A model generated the notes under the pieces. The model was not told where the DNA came from. It ran no database searches and was given only the letters and a program-made list of their open reading frames with translations. Shown one piece after another: positions 33,428 to 45,510 of a stretch of 64,000 nt of DNA; positions within the stretch are counted from its first letter, which is position 1, and each line of letters begins with the position of its first letter. Source of the DNA: Varroa destructor (lineage: Eukaryota > Arthropoda > Arachnida > Mesostigmata > Varroidae); contig NW_019211454.1 of assembly GCF_002443255.2 (NCBI RefSeq), positions 54,429,823-54,493,822 of the forward strand. Reading direction: 5' to 3'. Both the position numbers and the translations under genes were made by a program.

Positions 33428-35975
33428 ACTATCATCGGTGAAGTTGTCGTCTTCGACTCGCGTAACTGTTGCGTTATTAAAAAGCTGACATGCAGGCAGA
33501 CAGAGGGCGACTGGGTAGACGGTGTCAGTAAGGAAGGTTAGTGAGTGAATGTTGAATTAGGGGCCCCCAACGCGTTTGCCACGATCGAACGATCAGTGAC
33601 AGACACTACCAAGGACGCTTGAATCAAATGAGCCTGCCCGACGCCTATGGGTGGATGAACGTCGATGACGATGTGCTCGAAAAGAAACGTTAGATGTGTG
33701 CGGACAGCCGCGTCAGCAACGATAGCAGTTTGTGAGGGTGGCATTAAGGGGCAGCACTGGTCAAATTGCTAATACCATCCGGTTGAGGGCCCCAGACCCT
33801 TTATGACCGTGAAGAAGCCAAGGAGCAGACATCTCTAGCAGCGGTCAGAAACTTCGTCGAGTAAGACCTGGTAAGAAATCATCAACACCTTGGAACCAGC
33901 AATGCGGCAAAAACGAGTCAAGCCACTCAATCGGATAACTACGAGGAGGGAAAACGAAAACATGGTATGGCACCATCGCTACCAGGATCTCCCCTACTCT
34001 CTCGCTACTTTTGATTTCTCTGAAAGAGCTCGACGGCCGAGGATCAGCCGTTTCGTATCTGTCTTTTGCACGGGTCCAGCCGGTGCTGCTGACCGCGACA
34101 TCACTTTTCCACACTCCTCCAGCGGATTCTGTGCTGAACCACTATAAATGTAGTCAATATCAGCGGTACATTTGCTGTCCATTCGGCCAGTCGCGTCGCA
34201 CAGACTAACGCAAACGCCATAGCCAACAGCCATTGTTAGCCGGCAACGGTACCAAAAACAGCAGCGGTAGCATCGTCGACGCCAATAGCAGAAGCTGCAG
34301 TAGTACACGCAACCTAAGTAACTAATAGAAGACGAAAAATGGAGACCAAGAAAAAGCCATAGTGTGACTAAAGCCAGCAGGTAGACACCTGCATGACCCC
34401 GGCCGCGACGAAATACACACACACGCGCGCGCATAATCCATGCATGTGCCAGCTCGGACAAACAATCAGAGGGGACGCGCAAATACACACACAAACAGAG
34501 TAATGGACGACGACCAGCAACGAAATAAGCGATAAAAACGAATAAGATAGAGCCAGCCGCGAATCATCACGCGCAGCGTTACGTCCGACTCAAAGATGAA
34601 CAACGCGGTGAAGAGTGGAGGGAGCGGCGGGGGGAGAAGTTGGCGAGCACCGGCGGTCGAACAGAGGGAGAGTGAGAAAGACGCCGAGCGTCCTCTCGTA
34701 GAAATCTCTGGTCCGTTAGGATAGGCCAACGGTGAATCGAGAAAGTGGCTGTCTATAGTTTGTCTCCATCGGTTCTGCCCGTTTTCTCCCCTATTTGTTA
34801 CTCCTTTCTGTATTTCACATTGGTAGAGGAAAAGACAGTAGCAAGATTAGATGTAGTGCTGCTAGTGCAGGCGCGACTGCCGCTGCTGCTGCCGTTGTTA
34901 TTACTGCTACTATCGCTGGCGTTGAATCAAGCGACAAGTAAGAAGAAATAGCCAGGACTAAGATCTTTCTGCCCGTGTCAGATCGGCTCCGTGGCGATGC
35001 AGGAACAACGGGCGGATAGGCTTTGCTCTTCGACGACGAGCTGCCGCTGCTACTGCTTTCGGCGCATCAGTCCAGGTGGCATCGTTGCCGTGCTCGATAT
35101 TGTTGTGGTACTTGTAATACTTCTTTGTTTAGCCATGGCAAGATCACTCCGAAGAACAGACTACTGTAGACACTCATGCGAAGGCGTAGAGATATAGAAC
35201 CATCGAGGACATTGCTGCTATTCCGCGTACGATCATCGTTCGCGTTGATGCTATTGGCTCGTTTGAATCATCGGCCCCATCGAACCTTTCCAACATCTCG
35301 AAAACCAACTGAGTGTCACTGCTACGGCTGATACAATCGTTGTATCTGTTTTCGGTCTATCTGGATCATTCTATAAGAACTCTCGTCGACGTTTTCCTTT
35401 TCTCACGTAATTGTTTAAGGCGACGCGTGCGGTTCACTACTGGAACGTCATCGCTTATTGCGATCACACTTCGGTCGTCAACGGCGAGGTAAACTGGATC
35501 TGCTGATGTTACTAATGTTATTGTTGACAGCCGACTTAGTGAAACGGCGTATCCGCGACCCGGGCAGCGGCCGCAATCGTACGGACTGCTTAGGCCAAAA
35601 GGCTTCGCTAGAGCCTACGACTCGAGCTGGAGGGACATGTCGCAACGACGAGACGTTGCAGTTTCAGACATTTTTACGGACGGATTAGCTGGCTGATCCA
35701 ACTCCTTTGTCTCTCGCTCTTGTTGACCCACTCACAACGCTATGCTAACAGAGAATAAATCGAAAAGAGAACGTGTCGATAGCCTGGAGACAATCGCCTA
35801 TTTATATATATATATATAAATTTCAGCAGAGTAATATAATGTGCTTGAAACCGTTGAAGGACATGGGTCACATTTAAACAACGTACTCGCATACGAAAAA
35901 TGCAATGTTATTCAGAACAAGAAGGAATGAAAAACGATGAAGGCAATGAGTAGCAATTAACACTGAAGCCGTTAA
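31903..35975. other. Gene-poor interval with GC-richer triplet-repeat block
   Basis: The first half is AT-rich. From about 33.0 to 35.7 kb the sequence is GC-richer with AAC (33034-33060) and CTG (33393-33427) runs. At 32779-32851 a good-context ATG opens MARKIKKDNGEIHCGEATVS and meets a GTAAGT donor, but nothing confirms it. No recognised protein. Confidence 0.4.
33393..33427. repeat. (TGC)n triplet repeat
   Basis: About eleven CTG/TGC units. Confidence 0.95.
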
Positions 35976-36250
35976 TTAAATTTGGAAGATATTTCTACCA
36001 CCACTCGGAGATATGACCTTGGCTACGTAAAAAGCCTCAAGCTTCACAGCTAATGCTATGTCGAGAAGGTTTAGCACCGTCATACGTAACTGGTTAATGG
36101 GGATGCAGTAGTTGTAGATTTCTACAACTGATGCTGGTGCCATATGAAAGGTCTCTTCGATCTTCACTGTCATATTGTTACGCTGTCCGTCTATTCTTTT
36201 ATATTTCTGAATACACCCACATCTGATATAAGACAGCTGTGGGTGGATTC
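35976..36250 (-). CDS. Coding-like minus-strand ORF, possibly a terminal exon
   Basis: The frame opens after a TGA near 36250 and runs to a TAA at 35976-35978. It reads CIQKYKRIDGQRNN, MTVKIEETFHMAPASVVEIY, NYCIPINQ and on to SGGRNIFQI. The stretch around PASVVEIYNY faintly recalls the PAxVxVYDYY strand of alpha-2-macroglobulin/TEP receptor-binding domains, but the remainder does not fit, so no family is assigned. Possible acceptors lie at about 36239 (CCACCCACAG) and 36207 (GTATTCAG). A minus-strand fragment at 36943-36900 exits in a compatible phase. It could be a decayed copy. Confidence 0.28.
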
Positions 36251-36257
36251 AGAAATA
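36202..36257. repeat. 20-bp inverted repeat, 16-nt loop
   Basis: The arm TATTTCTGAATACACCCACA (36202-36221) pairs with 36238-36257 with one mismatch. It overlaps the 5' end and possible acceptors of the minus-strand ORF at 35976-36250. Confidence 0.92.
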
Positions 36258-39200
36258 AATAATTTTCTTTTTTGCTTCTACTAAAAAATTCATAAACGAT
36301 AATACTAATAACACGTGATTCCTTTCGACAAAGCACGTAACACTAAGACGTCGGGAACTCGCAGCGTATGATGCAACACGAGTGAAGATAAATGGCATTC
36401 GGAATCGAAAATGGTAGCATTTCTGATAGACCGTGCCCCATCTGTCACCTTATTTCTGCCTACTATTTTCTCTGTTTTGCCTCTTACCTAACTGTCACTA
36501 AACAATCGTTTCTTCTATGCTACTATAGTTAGCTAGCCGGCTGACAAGCACAGCTGAGGCCAATTGTCCCATTAATTGTTCTTCATAAAACGAAACTTCT
36601 GAAGCGGAGCGTCGCCAACGCCAGATCACCCCGCGACGAGAATACAGCCGGTAGCCTATAGGGCTTCTGGACCGGTATTTGGCGTCCCATGAGTCCCGTT
36701 ACGCGCTCCGGGTGTCTTGCAATCTATAATATTGGTGTTCGGGCAATCGCTATGGGGCTGCAGCTTTATCCCACAACAATAAATTATGCCGTCCAACACA
36801 GACAGAAGTGGCGGCCGTCAAAGTCGTAACATCCGTTGCTGCCCGACTTCCACTGTTGTGTGTGATACATGTGAATCTATGTATATGTGTCTGACCTACC
36901 TGACTATCGTTCTCAATGATGGAAGGAGCCCTCCGATCGACTTCTGACACGAGTCATGCAAAAGCCATCATTAGACAGCGACTGCTGTCAGCTGATTGTG
37001 AAGTCAGTTCTCTGCTTTAAACACAGGCAGTGAAGAATATAAAACAACAAATCCAATAGCGGCTAGCCAAAACCGAGAGCCTGTGTTCGTGCATGAACTC
37101 ACTTAAGTCAACGCAGCTGTTCTCACCGGTTTCGTTCTACTGGACTATCGAGCGAATACGCGACTACGGAAACTAGCGAGAGCGACAACGAAGCAAAAGA
37201 TCATCCAGCAGAGACGCGTCCAGTGCGACAAGTGTTCGCTGACTAGCGAAAAGTGGCGTGAGCAGCTGACTGGATGGATCGACTTTACTTCAAACCGATC
37301 AGCGCAAACGACACCTCCTTAGTGTTGATGTTACTGCATATTGCTTTGCGCTCTCGTTCTTGCTTAGACAGGCAAGTAAGCAATAGACAAACGAATGGGC
37401 AAGCAGGCAGGCAGGCAGGCCGCAGTAAATTCGCTCGGCGTTCATGGGTTGTCGAAGTCGTCTGGTGGCCCGCCTTTCCTCGTCGATTGTCGACTCTGGG
37501 CACGCTCATCGTAGAAGCGTCTAGTACTTTTCCATAGTCATTTGTGACTGTAGTCATACTCGAGCTTTACGCATCCACGCCAAAAACTCGGTGCGACTTC
37601 GATGAGAAAACTTGTTGATAGCAAACCTCGAACCCAGCGCCAGTCGACGAAAAAGCGTCCTTCTTTACTTTAGTTTCTCATTGCCTGCGTACGGCAGAAG
37701 ATGCAGACTAAGGGGACGGACCGATGGAGCGGGCACGTAGCAATCGAGCAGTAGCAGCGGTTACAGAAAAGCAGAAAAAAAGAGGCATGAAGTCGAGGCG
37801 AGTCTTCTTCGTTACCTGCCGCCCGTGGCTCGTTCGCATCGAGGTAAGATGAACGCAACGCAGGTGCGTACAATCGATGTTTCTTTCCTTTTTCCCCTGC
37901 CCGCCGGTTCGTTCGTTCGCATCTCGTCCCGAAACTGTCTTATATCGACCCCACAATAACAACACCAGCCACAGCGACAGTAAAAGCAGTAACACAGGAA
38001 AAACGGCTGAGTCGACCATAACAACAACAGCCAGTTTAGCCCGCTGCCGCCGACCCGACCACGTCGCTCTGGCTTGCCTCCTCCCCATCAACTGCAGCAG
38101 TAGCAGCGGATTAACCAACAGCTACATAACGTAGCCCCTAGAGAAACAATAACAACAACACACATTGGCGGCAGAGACGTCGATCGGATGGACTGGCACC
38201 GGTAGACCGATAGGCCAAAGTCGAATCAGACAGCCACAAACCGGGAGACAAACGAAAGGATCCAAGGGGAGCAAAGAGTAGAGGTAGAGACCCAAAGTCG
38301 CCGGTGTAATACAACCTATTAGCTGCCGTTATTAACGCTGTTGTTGTAATGGCCAGCGTCGCTACTGGCGCTGCTGCAGTGGTCGTCGTTCAATAGCACC
38401 CGCTGAGTTTGTCGAAGACGTGGCACACACACATACGTACGCGTGCGCGCGCACGCACGCACGTACGTACGTACGCACATGCACCTACTAAATGGACATG
38501 GCTGCAGTGCGTAAAGAAGAAGATGATAGAAAAGTAAGAGGGTCACCGCATCGACGAGAGTGAAAATGGACAAATGAAAAATATATGTACAGCTGGGGGC
38601 AGTTTTCAGTTTGACACTAATCCCTCCGTTCTCCGTCCCCTCGGTTTGTTGCCCCAATCGAAACAAAAAAAAAGTGAGCGGCAGCTGCGCTGATTGCAAC
38701 ATCAACAGCAACGCCGCCTCGATAACAACGATTTATGTCAAAATTATCGAAAACCTTTGCAAACCTTCGGTAATGAATGGGTGCTGTGTGGATGTCTTCA
38801 ATGACTTCAGAAAAAATGTAAGAGAAAAAAAAAAACAAAATGCAAGCGTGGAAAACAACATGTCACCTGTGCGACGATCGTATAGATGAGCCTAAAATTT
38901 TCAAGAAATCACCATAAACAACAGAAAGAGGATCAAACTAAACATCAATCGAGACTAGTCACCCAAAATCGATCAGATCTAATAGCAACGCTTTGCATCT
39001 TGTAGTTCGTAAACATGCGCACAATACCTGGAAGACGACAAAGGCAAACAAATGTAAACCTGCTCACCCCCGTTAAGGCGAAGACCAAGAAGCAAATCTT
39101 CAATAAAGCCAACAAATCTTGCCTAGACGATGGTTACTATCGATATATCTGAAAAACGAAGACTCTTGCTCCTTTTCTTGCCTTCATTTTATAGAAGGAT

Positions 39201-42200
39201 TTAGTAAAAGGGGTTTTCGCGGGAAACCATCACCCAATTCGCCCTGACGCTTTGATTTCATCGCCTTACTTGGATTTTATTTAGTACCATTCTGGCTTCT
39301 GATACCCATCCCTCTTACCAACTTCTTTATGAAGGCTTTGCTTTCGGTTGCTGTTTGTCTTTTACTGCCGTATACTAGCGTCAAACCCAATCGGGGCCCT
39401 CACTTGGTTCTATATGCAAAACAGTTTTCCCTGCTGCTACTGCTACTGCTTCTGGTGCAGACCACGGGATGCGTCGCATAAAGGCAGGCTCTCCCGCTGC
39501 CACTTGGAGAATCGGCTTTAGCTGCCCATCCATGACTTATCTATTAACCCATGTGCTTTTCGTCTGTTCATCTATTTTCCGTTTTATCTTTCTCTTTTGG
39601 TCTTCTGTTTCCCGTTTGTGAATCCGTATTCGCTGATTTTTGGTCTCGAAAGCAGGGTAAGCCACTGGAGCTGAGAGAGGGAACGGCAAAAGGTGGGTGA
39701 CACAAGATGGCTGAAAGTCGTGCTCTGTGGTAATAAAGTACAAAACATAATAACAATAGAAGTAACACCCTAGTAATGATAATAATATGATGATAAAGAT
39801 TACGCAGTTGCTCCTCGCCGTGTTACTGAGCCGCTTGAATCTATACTATAGCAGTTGGCCACTTTTATCACCAGTATATCTTCTTCGTCGTCATGATTAT
39901 TGTTATCATCGTAATTAGAAGGGGATGTTTGTTGAACCTGTTTGGTTCGAACGAATTCACCTGTTATCCATTTATCTATCCGTGTTCTATGTAACTCTTA
40001 CAACTGTTAGGGCTCTGATTAAATGTGCTATTGCAACCGCTACGTTGCCTACGAGGCGACGAATACAAAAACAAGGGCGAAATGAGTTTCACAAGGAGAA
40101 CGAAGGCGCCCAAGGAGAGCTGATACATTTGCGGGTGCAGATCAGTGGCGTCGAAGATGATGATTTCTATTTTTGCGCGAAGTCGCTGTCTTCGTTGCTC
40201 ATCAATTCATTACGATGTTGACTTTGTGGAAGGGATCATTTACCGTTGTATAGATAGACGGGTGGCCGACCATACGGTGCCGTCAAGGAGCAGAGCTGTT
40301 TTTCATGCTAATTTTTCTGCTTCGCTTCCACATATCGTAGATTATATTTGCATATCGTGTAAACGTCGCAACACTGCTGCGGCCTCATAGATAATAACAC
40401 CGCTAGTAGCAAGAGAAAGCGACGCCGTTGAGAAGCGGCACGGAATGAAACAGACCCGGTAGTCAGCGACCCGTAAAGTGAGTCAGAAAAGAGGCGGGAT
40501 CAAGGGAGCGACTACGTTATCGCACTACTCCGAAATCTACTGGACCCCATTACGGCGACAAGCGTTACTACCTTTGCTACGAGCGGGCGTATGACCTGGC
40601 ATCGGTAAGCACGTATTCAAAAATTCCAAAATCATCGCTTACAAGAAGTTAATGATTGGCTTATCCTGTCTTAGCATGTTTATTCTGCTCCCATTTAAGC
40701 CAATCAACCAATGCAATCGGCACTATAGTGCTACTAAGAACCATATCTGCACTAGATGCACGTAATTTTGTCAAGTCTTCTTTGGACATATATATATATA
40801 TATATGTTTTTTTTTCTGCTTTCATCGTACTGCGCCGGTTACGTAACACGGATCCGATGGAAAGCTGCTTATAGAGCAGCGAGACTTGAACCTAACTCGG
40901 CCATCTATAGGGAGCGAATCAGGCACTTCGAATAGAAATCTGAGTCATAGTGGATGGCCGCACGGGGCTGAAGAATATCAGAACGAGATAGACTACCTAA
41001 TCTTTTCCTTCGAATGGCCAATCTTCTCTCCCTGCTTAACAGGTAACAGTATCCGACCCCGAGAGCAATTACTATGGATTTCATCGGAAGCGCGCTTCCA
41101 CCCAGTGTCCATGAGGGCATTGGTCGCTTATATGTACGTGTACCAAAAATGACCAACAGAGCGCAGAGAAATGAGACTATCATTACATTCACAAACGCGA
41201 TCAGCTTTGTACCGTTACCTGCGAATACAAACAGTAGCCATAGCGTCGAGGTTTTATTAGGTGAAGCTGAGCTCGAACGTCGAATTCATACAAATTATTT
41301 TCGTCTGATCCTAGTATTGGCCCGGTATACTCGATTGTCCTATAAGCATTGGCTGTATATATTCGCTGTTGCGTTTCAGCGTTTTCAGGCGGAAGATCCA
41401 ACGGTAGAATGGAACGAAAATTATGTAACATGCTTGCATTATATTAGGAGACAAGCAAATTCCAACATAGAACATATGTAATAGACGTATTCTCAACAAG
41501 AAGGATATGTCCGCTTTTTGACGGCCACGTTTTGACGTAAACCAAGTGCACAATACAAACGAGAAGACTACCATTACTCAATCTGAGTACCTGAGAAACT
41601 TCGGTGGTGATGCTGGACAAACAGAAAAATCGGACAGTGACTACTAATAATAACCGCCAGTAAACAGTCTTGCATAGACACACACGACGTACGCTGAGAA
41701 CGAGCACACAATCTGTTAAATAGACCGCAAGCAGAGGACGAAGAGAAGCTTAGATTTGCGAAGAAATTATGGACAGGAATGCTGATTTAACTGGATCATC
41801 AAGCCTAGAATCTGAGCCTAGAGTTACAGTCGCTTGTGGGCGTGTTTAATCTATGCAGTTGAAACTGTAATTACTATATGGTTTGTGACAATAAGTTGGT
41901 CGATCAACGTTGTCTCTTGCGCAAAGTAAGAGAACTTTTTAATCCCAATATGTCTTCGAAGGCTTAACATTCTTCTAAAACAGTGTACACGAATTTAAAA
42001 TACAGGACATCTTGAGTAAGAATAATGGCTTTAGTCGTTTACGGAAGCTAAAAGGTTAGATTTAACAGTCATTTACACATCGTAAAAATGAATAGAGCCC
42101 TCACTGTGAAAATTGACAATGCAATTCCTTATCCGTTCGCGTTTTGCCTAGTCACGATGACGGTTGGCCTTACCGCAACATGAGGGCGTAGTACTTACAG

Positions 42201-44100
42201 GTAGATATAACCGAGTTTCCATATCTGAAAGAGCGTGTACAGTTCACCACTGCGCATTACGTATTCGTTTAGTTGCACACGAAAAAAGACCCTCAAGCTT
42301 TGAGAAGCGACAGACGATCAATCGGCGGATCACTTAAGACACACATCGGGTACATATATATATATACAAGAATCATACTGTGCAAGCGTTATTGTCTCAG
42401 CTTCGCGAACGCTTCGAACTACGTCGAATCTTTAAGAACCTTTGAGTGAGTTCCCCGTTACGATTTTGCCGACGGGAAAGACGACTTCAGTCTGCACTTC
42501 GCATAATAAACGACGCAGCTGTCTCTATCGAAGTAAACGCAATACAATAATAGTCTTAGCTAATCATCAGAGGGTATTGGTCGTTCATTTGATTTTCTGT
42601 TGCTCTTTTCTGTCTCTATTAGCCCTAAGTTCTCATCTGTTTTTACTTTTTGCCCACAGCGAAATCTCGTGGCAGCGGTATCCGATAGAGGTACGGTTTA
42701 AAAATGCAACCGCTTTGGTCAGAAGCTAGAGTAATATTGAAGAGCGATGCTATCTCTTGCTATATCTCTCTAGTCAGTATTGCCTAACGTATAAGCGAAC
42801 GGCCTGAGACGGGAACGAAGAAAATGACAAGAGCGGCGCTTCTGATCAACCAGAGTCGTCCGTACTGCTTCTGTCATTTGTCGCTTGCTATTGTCTATAT
42901 TGGTATATTAGAATTGGATGGTGGCTGTCCATTGGCGAAAAGTAGGAATAGACGAAAGAGTGAGACGCAGAAATAAGTCCACTATGGTCGAGCGTAGCCA
43001 ACTGTATTCGCTTACAGAAGGGAAAAAAATTACGACGATTTATAGCTCTAATCGTGGCCGGCACTTTGTAGTGTCCCAGAACAGCCAAGATGTTGCATTG
43101 TGTACCGGTATAGTTGATCGGTTACGCCTGTACAGAGCAGAACTACTAGCCAGTTAGATCTATCCCCTTACTCGTTGCGGAAGCCAAGTTGATTTACTAG
43201 TCTAACATACATTTATCTCTATACAACCCGACCGAACCTTAAATTAGTCTACGGCTAGATTCTTCCTTACAAAATAGAAAGGTAATAGGGCAGTATCAGT
43301 CACACTGGCACTGTCTACCTAATATGCAGACAGCACAGACTGCTACAGAACGACGTGTTTAATCTGTACCGGCTAACGCTAAACAACCGTGACGCCCGAG
43401 CAAGTACACTAAACACCGATCTCCTGTTTATGCATTTCTATTCTACTCTATAGCGAACGTATCCGCGTTTGAACAAAAGGCTCAAACAATGGCGTTAGGT
43501 AGATTCTGTCCAATCCGTTCACACAGCTAAACGCAAAATGTACAATGCATGTTTAATCTCAATCAAATAGATAAGTAAAGATTTACTCCGGTTACCGTTG
43601 CCTGTTTTCTTTGTTTCCTGTTTGTGTTACGTCCCTTATCTCGTCTTCTGTGACCGTTTCAAAGGAAACGACATGGCCCGCAGGTCTGTACTGCAACTAT
43701 TACCATGTCTCTATAGAATATCGTCCTCTTATCAGCTATAATTATTATTTCATAATAATTGCGTTGTGCCCTGGTGTTGACCGAAGCAGAGGCGCTCTAC
43801 GGGTGTCCAGTCGGTCAGAACGCATCTATCTGTTCGTGTGACTATAAACGTCAACGAAAGATCGTGTCGTATTATTTTGATGGTCAGTCATATCATTGTT
43901 GTCTTCGTGTTTGTCGTGGTCCTCAACGATCCTACCATCGTTTTTGGTAGCCACCACAAAAATTCACACAGTGCTACGGTGAGTAGTTTTCTTCGTTTCA
44001 GTGGTCAGCTTGTCTCATATACACCGTTGTCATCGTAGTCCTTAAATCGTCTTCACTTGGAGGTTTTTTCAAGACGACTAGAGACAAAAAAATGAACGAG
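36258..44100. other. Gene-poor interval
   Basis: No recognised gene is seen. Simple repeats include CAGG at 37402-37420, an alternating CA/CG/TACG tract at 38423-38482 and (TA)n at 40788-40806. A GC-richer block spans about 37.2-38.9 kb. A 31-base segment at 42660-42690 has a textbook pyrimidine tract and a GTACGG donor but no partner exons. Confidence 0.5.
38423..38482. repeat. Alternating purine-pyrimidine tract (CA/CG/TACG)
   Basis: CACACACA passes into GCGCGCGC and then ACGTACGT repeats. The pattern is of the kind that can form Z-DNA. Confidence 0.9.
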
Positions 44101-45510
44101 AGATCGATCTCTTTATAGAAAGAACGCGCGAGAAAGCTAACAAACGGTAAGATGTGTCAGCCTTTGACTGTCAGCCGTGTGGCAAAGGCGACCGGTTTAG
44201 TTTATAGCTTCCTAGACATCCAGACAGCGAAACACAGCGGTCCTGCTTGGGGGAGCGCGGCAACACCAAGCGAGACAAGCGCCAGCGGCGACGTTGTCAT
44301 CTTACTGCTACAACAGTGGCGATGGCGAGCGACGGTAGTGGCATCGATCTGCCACCGGACCCGCTAACGGCGAAGCCGCCGCAGAAGTTACTAGCGACTG
44401 AAGCCGGTGGCCGCGGACGACGTTCTTCGCTCAGCTACAACGACAAGCACCAAGGCATCCGCATCATCATGATCAGGAACAACACAGAAGCAGCAGCAGC
44501 AGCAGCAGCAACTCTCAACGAATCGCCAGCACCACACGTGGTGCACCTGGTCTTCAGAAGCATCGGCGCGGGCAACACTGACGCTAACGGCTTCGGTGCA
44601 GCCACTGCTGACTGTAGCCGTTAGTCGACGACCGCGGACGGCGGGGCCATCCCGCGACCTGTGGCCGCCCCACTCACCTCCGCCACCACCACCACCACAC
44701 CACACCACCACCACCACCACTACTACAATCGAACTTCTGCGTTACTCAGCTCGATCCCACCGCACCCCCTCCCCGCGGACCGACATTCACTTTGTCGTCG
44801 TTTTTTTCGTCTTAACTCAGTTCTGTTTCTTTCTACTTCCCGTTTTAGCCCCGTCTTTTCGACTTTAGACTGCTCTCTCGACGGCTTTTGATTCATCTCT
44901 CGTTTTCTGCGATGGATTCAACAATAATTTGCTTTTTCTCGCGTTTCCCGAAAGACGAAGAGACATGGACAGGGAGAGGTCTGTTGTCAACGGATACTGC
45001 TGCTGCTGCTGCTGCTACTGCGGTAGTTGACGAAGCTGATAATGTTACGGTTATGCTGCTGCGGCGAGACTTACGCTCGACATTAGGTCGTGCTCCTATT
45101 GTCGTTGCTTTTCTTCTTTTTGTTGGCTCGCTTATCTTCTTCGTTGGCAGCAGCAGGAGACAGGCAACCAAGAACGCTAAAGGCAAAGCGATCGGTGGAC
45201 GCTAGATAGCCAGAAGCAACGAACGGATACAACAAAACTTGTCAGGATCGAGGGACCGAAGGGACGTACACGGAGAACTGGCTAGAGCTAGCGCACATAA
45301 AATTCGATATTAAAAATGTGACAACAATCGAGATTGAGATGATGGCAGAAGAAAGGAACAAAATCAGTTGCAGCAGCGATATTTTGAAGCATCGCCATCA
45401 ATAGCACCTGAAGTAACAATAGTTGACGACGACGACGACGACGACGACAACAGCACGGAGGACCGCGGCGACGATGACGACAGCAACAACGGTAGGCCCA
45501 ACTGGGGTAA
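44100..45510. other. GC-rich block with CAG, ACC, CTG and GAC triplet runs
   Basis: Runs lie at 44487-44511 (CAG), 44681-44723 (ACC), 44998-45016 (CTG) and 45425-45449 (GAC). The block ends at a strong donor-like GGGGTAAGTAG (45507). It could be a long 5' untranslated first exon or a regulatory island. Which strand is transcribed is unclear. Confidence 0.45.
44322..44624 (+). CDS. Possible small ORF with poly-Ala, 100 codons
   Basis: The ATG has good context (GCGATGGCG). The product begins MASDGSGIDLPPDPLTAKPP, has a basic stretch GRGRRSSLSYNDKHQG, seven Ala from a CAG run, and a stop at 44622-44624. No known domain. The GC-rich setting makes chance open frames more likely. Confidence 0.22.
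   Translation: MASDGSGIDLPPDPLTAKPPQKLLATEAGGRGRRSSLSYNDKHQGIRIIMIRNNTEAAAAAAATLNESPAPHVVHLVFRSIGAGNTDANGFGAATADCSR

Noticed and set aside
33994..34494. 166-codon minus-strand open frame, Cys/Tyr/Arg-rich
   Set aside because: Lies in a GC-richer block where stops are rarer. Composition is not protein-like and no domain is recognised.
41074..41481. 135-codon plus-strand ORF with overlapping minus-strand ORF
   Set aside because: Codon use is mixed, no motif is recognised, and no splice or poly(A) evidence was found.
42660..42690. 31-base segment with strong pyrimidine tract and GTACGG donor
   Set aside because: No neighbouring exon fits its phase. Isolated splice-like sites are expected by chance in tens of kilobases.
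45336..45507. Open stretch ending in an Asp run before a GTAAGT-like donor
   Set aside because: No in-frame ATG and no acceptor upstream. The Asp run is simply the GAC triplet repeat.
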